DNA of 64,000 bases, taken from assembly GCF_047663525.1 (NCBI RefSeq), contig NC_092602.1, positions 2,239,501 to 2,303,500 of the forward strand. The letters run 5' to 3'. The stretch's first letter is position 1. Every line of letters starts with the position of its first letter. The notes beneath the pieces were generated by a model that was not told the origin of the DNA, searched no databases, and saw nothing but the letters and a program-made list of their open reading frames with translations. Below, piece after piece: positions 57,351 to 64,000 of the stretch. Both the position numbers and the translations under genes were made by a program. This DNA comes from Anas platyrhynchos (taxonomy: Eukaryota > Chordata > Aves > Anseriformes > Anatidae).

Positions 57351-60300
57351 CCTAACAATCAGACAATTTTTAAGATCATGGAGCATTAAACCATTCCCAG
57401 TAGGGTTTACTAATCAAACAGCCAAATCCTTCATAACCAACCAATCCCTACAGAGCAATTAAATCCTTCCCCTTTAAAACACTTGGCACACTGTCTGGGG
57501 ACGAAAAGAAAAATTTGCAAAATTCATTTGATAAATTAACCAGGGAAAAGAAAGAAGTGAATCAAGCTTTGTTCTTTTCATTTTTTTTAATTATGGAATT
57601 CACAATGCCTGAATAATGTTTAATAAGAACTATGAAAAATTCCTAACAGTATTACAACACAACACAAAAGAATTAACCTGGTTACCGTGAAAAATTGCAT
57701 ATTTAATTAAGAACAGAGAGTTCAAAACTATCCAGAGATTTCAAAAGTACTGCTGCCTAAGGGGCTAAATTACACGCTCGCAGTGCTGCTAACAGGGCTG
57801 GAGCGCGCAATCATTACCCAAGTGTCCCCATTAAGTGACAATGGGCAGATGACATCAAATTCATTTCAAAAGCAACAGGAACTGAAGCATTCACTTGGGT
57901 AGTGGAAGGCAAAGCGACTACCCTGCTGGTATAAACCAGACCCCTTGTTGATAAAGGCAATAATTAAAGAATAATGTTAATTAGCTGCTTTTATTTGAAG
58001 GAGCGGCGCGGCGGCCCCGGCTCCGCTGCCTCCACGGCGCGCGCCGTGCTCACGCGGTGGGGAACTGCACGGGCAAAACCACGTCCCCGGACAGCCACAC
58101 CAATTGGCTTTTGGGGCCAAAAAGCGGTGTTTTGGCAAACCCAAGGCGTTGGGGACAACGAGGCAGGAGGCTCACAGGGATGCAGGGCAGGTGGTCCCCA
58201 TGAGCATCCCTCCCAGCCCTGGCACCAAAGGCATGCAGGGGGAAGCCAACGTGTGCCCAACGGGGGGATTTTGGCAACGCTGCTCCTCCAACCCTCGCCA
58301 AGAAGATGGGGGCAGAGCAGGGTAATCATTACCCAGCTCCAGCGATGAAGCAATATTTGTAAAATGCTCCGGGAGCCGCGGCCGAACGCCGTCTACCCCA
58401 GACCAGAGGGGCACGATTATTAATCAAGACCATTAATAAAGAGCACGGCGATGAATAAAGACCGAACGCCCTCAGCAATAACGCAGCAGCCGGGTCGCTC
58501 CCCAGATCCCGCGGAGACGAGCGGCCGTGCTTACGCTGCACATTACGAGCCCCGCTGCCAGCACCAGGTAATACTTTACGATGTGATCCTGACGGAGGAA
58601 AACAAAGGGAGCCCGAGGTCCTGACTTCAGTGTAAAACTGCAGGAGCGTTACCAAAGGCAACCGCAGCATGCTCGGAGCGGCTGACGCACGGCGCAGTTC
58701 CCACTAGAGTAATATTTACACGGGGTTCAAATTGGTTATTTACTTTTTTAGAAATCCGTGTTGCAGAAGAACTCGCTAGCACGCACGCACCGAGCAATTA
58801 ATATTAAAACAGCCGCGCATTAGCAGCGAGTCGCTTCAACTGCAGCTAAATCAATGCTCCGGGGTCCTGTTGCAGCTTTGGGGAAATCATTAAATGTTAC
58901 ACCAAACTAGTCAAAAAAATAATTACACAGCAAGGCCATATTAAAAAGCACTGAAACCGCTCTGGAACGAGGCCTCGGTACGTGCATCCGTGCCAGCGCC
59001 TGCGTGCGTGGGACCGGGAAGCTTGGCTGAGGAGAAATTCCCCATTTCCACCACGCCTGCACAGCCTGGCTGTGTACACCCCTTTGGGGCTTCTCACCCC
59101 AAAACCGTGGTTTGCAGGAATCCCAGGAATCCTCCATGCCCATAAGTGGGGAAACTGAGGCACGGAGGCGCGAGGCAGCCAGGGAGCGTGGTGCTGATGC
59201 TGCCAGGGTTTGTTCCTCCCACCCAGGTTTTGCTGCCGCTGCAAGGCGTGCCGAAAACTGCAGGAAAGCAGGAGCCACAAAAGCAGGTAATTGGAGAACT
59301 CTCCATCATGGATGCTAACGCGCCACGCACCAGAAAGTGTTACGGAAGGGGAAAACTTTTTAATAAAGTCTGCAAGTATATATTCCTCCTTTATCAACCT
59401 CAAGATTTATTGACCGGAGAGGCCATATTGACTGAATAAATCTTGATAATGACCCCAGCAGAAGTCAATACCTGCTTATTATCTCCCAAGTTGGGGAATT
59501 ACATCTTTCTATAATAGGAGCAGGAGGGTACAAAATGTTCTGAGAAACTTCCCGGAGCCTTTCTGGGGAAATGGATGCCCTCGACGTGCCTGTTACCATC
59601 CCGGAGGGAGCCTTCCCGGGTGGGTGCCGCACCACTGATTGCTCTGCACCTTGAGGAAAGCCGTGTTTGAACCCTAAATTAATTTATATCGGAGTAAGGC
59701 TCGGCCCCAGGGTGCGTCAGGTCCCCATTGTGGATAACGGCCCTGCAGTTTCCTTTTGTCGGGTTGGAGCTGCAATTCCCAGGGCAATTCCCTGAAATTC
59801 AGGACCAGGGACTTGGCCCTACAGCAAGGTAACTGCACAATGCCCAAGGGGTATGGGGCTGCCCCCAGGATCCCACAACCGCTGCTTTCCCCCCGAGGTG
59901 GCAAAACCAACAGGAGGGGAAAACTGAGGGGCACCGCCAGCCCCAGAGCCACAATCCCACCGCCGAGCCAAGCCAGGACTTGTGCATTCAGAGGTGGCGT
60001 TTTCGTTTGCCAAGCGGTAACCTGACGTTCAGCGGAGAAAACAGCAGCTCTGGGACCGGAGCACACAATTATGCCTGCATTTTTATGTGGAGTCTCTGCA
60101 GACAGCAAGAAAAATTAACTGGAGGGAGCCGCTACTGTGCCAACATATGGAGGGAGATGAATCGCTAGTTCTCCATGCTCCGCTGAGGTTATCTAGTTAA
60201 GCAAGTACCTCCTAAAGGACTCGCAGGCTGGGAGTGTGCTGTTTGCTTAATCTGGTCATAAATAATAATTCGGATCGCCAAACGTTTTAGCATTCAGCTC

Positions 60301-60650
60301 CACCTGCACGCAACCGCCCTGCTGCGCCGCGCCAGGCTCGGAGAGCCCTGCCACCCCGCGCCGCTCGCCCCAGTCGGTGCCCAGTGCTCCCAGTCCAGCC
60401 CCACGGCCCCCAGTCCAGGTGACCAGTAAGGCTGTGACCCTTCTCTACAATCCCACGGGAACAAATGATATTTTCATCCCTGTTCCCCATCCGCCTCGTG
60501 GTCACAATCTCTCCCCCCCCCCCCCAAGGCCACAGAGACAATCCACTAAACTGGATCAGGAGGCCAGCGCACATATCTCTAATGGGCTGCGGCACGCACA
60601 CAATTAATTAATGGATTTATTAATTAGGGAAGAAGTCACTCTTCGGGCTG
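57351..60650. other. Intron 1 segment with AT-rich left part
   Basis: 57360-57990 is long, AT-rich and complex (AATTAAATCC, TTGATAAATTAACC, GCATATTTAATTAAG), a candidate regulatory region. 58000-60650 is mixed. A phrase resembling common GGGGAAACTGAGGCACGG repeats lies at 59148-59166. No gene seen. Confidence 0.5.
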
Positions 60651-63600
60651 GAATTGGGGTCACCGGTTTCTAAAGCGAGAGCCGCAGAGCTAAAGATAAA
60701 CTCTCATTTTCTGCAGTTCTCTGCTCGTCTGGCAGCGTCTCAATTATTCAGCCACAAGGTAAAAAAAGAAAAAAAAAAAACAACAAAAAAAAAACACAAC
60801 ACGTTACACCTCAGGAACTTGAACTTTCTGCCCGTGGTGAGGCCGAGGGCCAGCAGCAGGTGGGAGCAGTGTGAGGCCACCAAGGTTTCAGAGGAACGGG
60901 CAGGGGCATCAGCTGCCCAAGGGTGGCTGCGATGTCCCTGCGCGGTGCCACACCATAGGGACAGGCACTGCTGCTTACTGCACACCTTGAGCTACAAGGA
61001 AACAGGGCTTCTGGGCGAAGGAAAGAAATGCCCCTGCCAAAAGACAGGCTGTAGGGTGCAGCAGTGACAGCAGCCAGCAGAGAAACCCCATGGGAAAGCA
61101 CCAGGAAGGCTTCCAGGGGAGCGCACGGCTATCGGGCACCAGGGAACCCAGGCACAAGACGGCCGCCTGCAGAGAACCAGGCTTCGTTATTTCCACTGCT
61201 GCTAAATTTGCATTAATTTTCCAAACACCGTCATTCTCCAGCCCACGTCCCACCTGCCTGGCGCACGGGGGGAAGCTGGAGCCACCGGGAAGCCCCAAAC
61301 ATCTCAACCACCCAGCAGCGCCCCGAGCCAGCCCCGCAACGGGCACAGGATTTGCTCACCCACCCTGAGATCTCCGCGTGGGAAGGAACACCAAGGCTTA
61401 CGAGGGGTGGGAAGCATCGTCCCCTTTCCCACCGAGGAGCTTCCCATCCCTTGACAACACAGCTGAGCACCCTACAGACCCACCACAACCACAGCGTGGT
61501 GGGAAAGAGACACAGCGGGGGCTTCCCCAGCCCCCAGCACCATCCCTGAGCTCCTTTGGGCTCTCCATGCCCTAGCTCCTCCCTTTGCCCTTTGGGCACG
61601 GTGACCCCTGGCACCTGCCCACCCTTCAACACCCACTCCTTGCTCTCCTTGCTGCAGAGGACACCTCTGCCAAGCGGGGGGAGCAGGGATTTGCCTCCAT
61701 GCCACAAGGAACCGGTGCCCATTGCTGGGTCAGATCCACCAGCACCCATGTGCCGTACCCCAGGTGAATTTTGATTTGGGCCTCCGACGGGCTACGAGCA
61801 CAAACTGAAACCGTTTCGGCAGCACAGAGAGCTTGAGGGTGCTGGCAGGGCTCTGGAGAGGCTGGAGGAACCCAGGAGATCCCACAGCTCCCTCCTTTAT
61901 AGCCCCAAAACCACGCAGACCTGGGGGGGGGGCGAGGAAGTGAAGCTCCCCTGCTCGGAGCCCAAAGCAGCGCCGCCAAGTTTATCAGTCCAAGCTTCAG
62001 GAATTAAGCTTCAGCCAAGAGGACTGATAGCTTATTTACTGCTGTCATCTATATAAAGAAGAATTTTGACACATTGTTAAATGATAGCACATTTAGATAA
62101 GTCAAGCTGTCATATCATTTAATGGATGTCTAAACTCCCTCTGTAGCTGATATGTAAAATTTATGCACTTCAGAATATCATAAGGTTATAATATTTTAAT
62201 CACATCCACATCTTTTTTTTTTTTTTTCTTTCCCTTTCCTCCCCCTAAACTTGGAGAAGACGCCAGCCACCGCAGCGGGCGCGCGAGGCTGCCGGCGCGC
62301 CGCGATCCGGCAGGGGCAGCGCCGAAGTTTCTGCCCAAGTCCCCGCCAAGTCTGCTCCTCCACGCGGGCACGCAGCGAGCGGGTGCATTGCAGGGAATAA
62401 AGCGAGCAGCGTTTCCTTTGACGAAGCCAACGCCGGAGCCATGTAGCCAGAGCTAATCTGCATAATGAGATGTGGAGACATTTATAAAAGATGGCTATAA
62501 TAGGTCTCTCTCCCCTCACTTGCCGTTGTATTTATTATCCCAAATCAGCAGCTCGCAACTCTTCCCTTTTTTTTTTTTTTTTTGCTGTTTTAACACGGAG
62601 TGGGTTAGATTAGCATCCGGAATGCGGTGTGCGTAATCCGTACGGCGCTAAACCGAACATAATAAAACAAGAGCAAATTAAAGCACGGGGAAAAAAAATC
62701 AAGGTATGGAGCCCGTTATGACTATTACACACAAGAAAGCTGTAAAAAAATACTGCATTAGTAATGTACACAATAAAACAATCTCATAACCCAGTGAAAT
62801 ATGTCTGGTATTATCTTTGATAGAATTTTATCTCTTCTCATTTCCGAGACTATTTGCTGTAAAAAGGCTCGATGCCGTTTCGATCAAAGTGCTGCCGAGG
62901 AGCACATTATCTACATGTTTTACATATGCCCACCATTCATCAGGGCTGCTCAAACTCTGCCATTCCCAGCAAGCCCTAGGCCAGCAGAGCCGCTTAGACA
63001 CATGCATTAAAGAGAAAGAAAAAAAGGAGAAAGGAGGAAAAAAAAAAAGAAAAGCTCTCAGAAGAAGAATAAATGGATTGTTTCCCTTCTTTTTTTTTTT
63101 TTCTTTTTAAATAGAGGGCATCAGGCCAAGCTGGCACAAGGTCACCTTTCCCACCGGGAGCCCGGGGAGGCGGCAGCACCGCTGCCTGGACACAGGTCCC
63201 CCACCAGCACCGCTGCCGTCCCCGCTCAGCGCCCACCTCCCCAGCTCCCCGCCACGCAAAGTTGCCCCTCATCACCTGCCCCGCTCCGCCGACCCCTTGG
63301 CAAAGTGCCTGCCAAGATTTGCCTTGAATTCCAGGTTCTGCACCCAAAAACTCAGCGGCGTGATGTACCCAGGGATGCTTTCGCAGCCGGGGCGCTCGCA
63401 GCCCTAATCCCTTTCCCACCACAATGCCATAAGCCAGCAGCGGTGGCGAGCCGGCTCTCCGTGCTACCTGCATGACTTTTAGGGTCGGCTATCGCAGACC
63501 CTAAAGCCGCTTAAAACCCAAAACGCATTAAAATGCCCAAACTGCCGATACGGCACCGGAGCTTTTACATCGCCTTGAGGTTTGTTTACCCCCCCCGCGT

Positions 63601-64000
63601 TTTTAAACTCCGGGCCACCCTGTGGGGGCCAAAAACCCCTTTGAACACCCTTGTAAACCTTTGGGGTTGGCTTTCGCCCCCCTTTTCGGCGGCACCTCTA
63701 TTGTGTTAATTACCGGGCTCCCTTAATTGCCGGGCTCCCCAACACCCAGGTACCCATGGCAGGGGGGGGGCCGGTTGGGAGCACCCCCCGCGTCCCCCTC
63801 CCCGCTTTCCCTTCCCCTCCCTCCCGTTTAACAAAGGGACTTACCGTCAATTTCCCGGCCCCTCTGGCAGCCTACAGCTGGATAGCAGCAACCGTGACCT
63901 GCACGGAACCACAAAGGAGCTCTCCGAGATAACCGGATCCATCCCGGGGCCGCATCACATCGCCCCCCCCCAGCCCCGGACCTCGGAGCCTGACACCGCT
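60651..64000. other. Intron 1 segment to the right edge
   Basis: 60651-61980 is GC-rich with A-runs near 60768-60796. 61980-62210 and 62440-62970 are AT-rich complex blocks. Poly(T)/(A) runs occur at 62213-62227, 62567-62583 and 63088-63103. 63480-63840 has many homopolymer runs and may be low-quality sequence. No exon is seen. Confidence 0.5.

Larger units (their letters stand above)
31976..64000 (-). other. CUX2: CUX2 intron 1 (partial), no exon found
   Basis: All DNA from exon 2 to the right edge. CUX2 is known for a very long first intron in mammals, and the same seems to hold here. No sequence matching the conserved exon 1 (GSMFQYWKRFD) was seen on the - strand, so the promoter lies beyond base 64000. 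Contents are listed as separate entries. Confidence 0.75.

Noticed and set aside
59148..59166. GGGGAAACTGAGGCACGG-like phrase resembling the core of mammalian MIR elements
   Set aside because: Too short to call a mobile element, and MIR copies are not expected to look this intact in a bird. Similar short phrases elsewhere (about 2579, 24783) suggest chance or low complexity.
31976..64000. Search for CUX2 exon 1 (GSMFQYWKRFD)
   Set aside because: No matching codon pattern was seen on the - strand, so no exon was called.

Overview
The window is nuclear DNA of a vertebrate, most likely a bird (a sauropsid at least). The signs are spliced genes with GT-AG introns, a GC-rich gene-dense left third, very short introns in the 3' half of the main gene, few interspersed repeats, and two decayed 3' ends that read as CR1 LINEs. 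Two protein-coding genes are supported: PHETA1 (FAM109A, sesquipedalian-1) on the + strand and CUX2 (cut-like homeobox 2) on the - strand. They are tail to tail, as in the human 12q24 SH2B3-PHETA1-CUX2 block read in reverse.

Layout. 1-4200: GC-rich intergenic DNA with simple repeats and no credible gene; SH2B3 would be expected just left of the window, but no exon of it is visible. 4200-5035: CpG-rich candidate promoter of PHETA1. 5372-about 7070: last exon of PHETA1, with the whole reading frame (5383-6159) and a poly(A) signal at 7045. About 7070-8600: gap between the two 3' ends. About 8600-10621: CUX2 3' UTR. 10622-31975: twenty CUX2 coding exons on the - strand. 31976-64000: part of the long first intron of CUX2; exon 1 is not in the window.

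CUX2 was read exon by exon. All twenty exons join in frame at consensus splice sites (one intron uses a GC donor), giving about 1,407 codons with no internal stop. They encode the N-terminal coiled coils, cut repeats CR1, CR2 and CR3, the homeodomain and the conserved C-terminus. Exon numbers follow the human 22-exon layout. The 48-bp exon 3 of that layout could not be found between exons 2 and 4. The first 21 residues (exon 1) lie beyond the right edge.

The introns hold no further genes. They contain AT-rich, TAAT-rich blocks that stand out from the GC-rich background and look like candidate enhancers of a developmental gene (conservation not tested). They also hold an unrecognised short repeat present in both orientations near 41.3-41.9 kb, a palindromic T-box/TCF-like motif cluster near 50.3 kb, and a cluster of CUX-type ATCAAT/CCAAT motifs near 37.7 kb. 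Nothing here looks like a prokaryotic-style system, CRISPR array or novel protein family.
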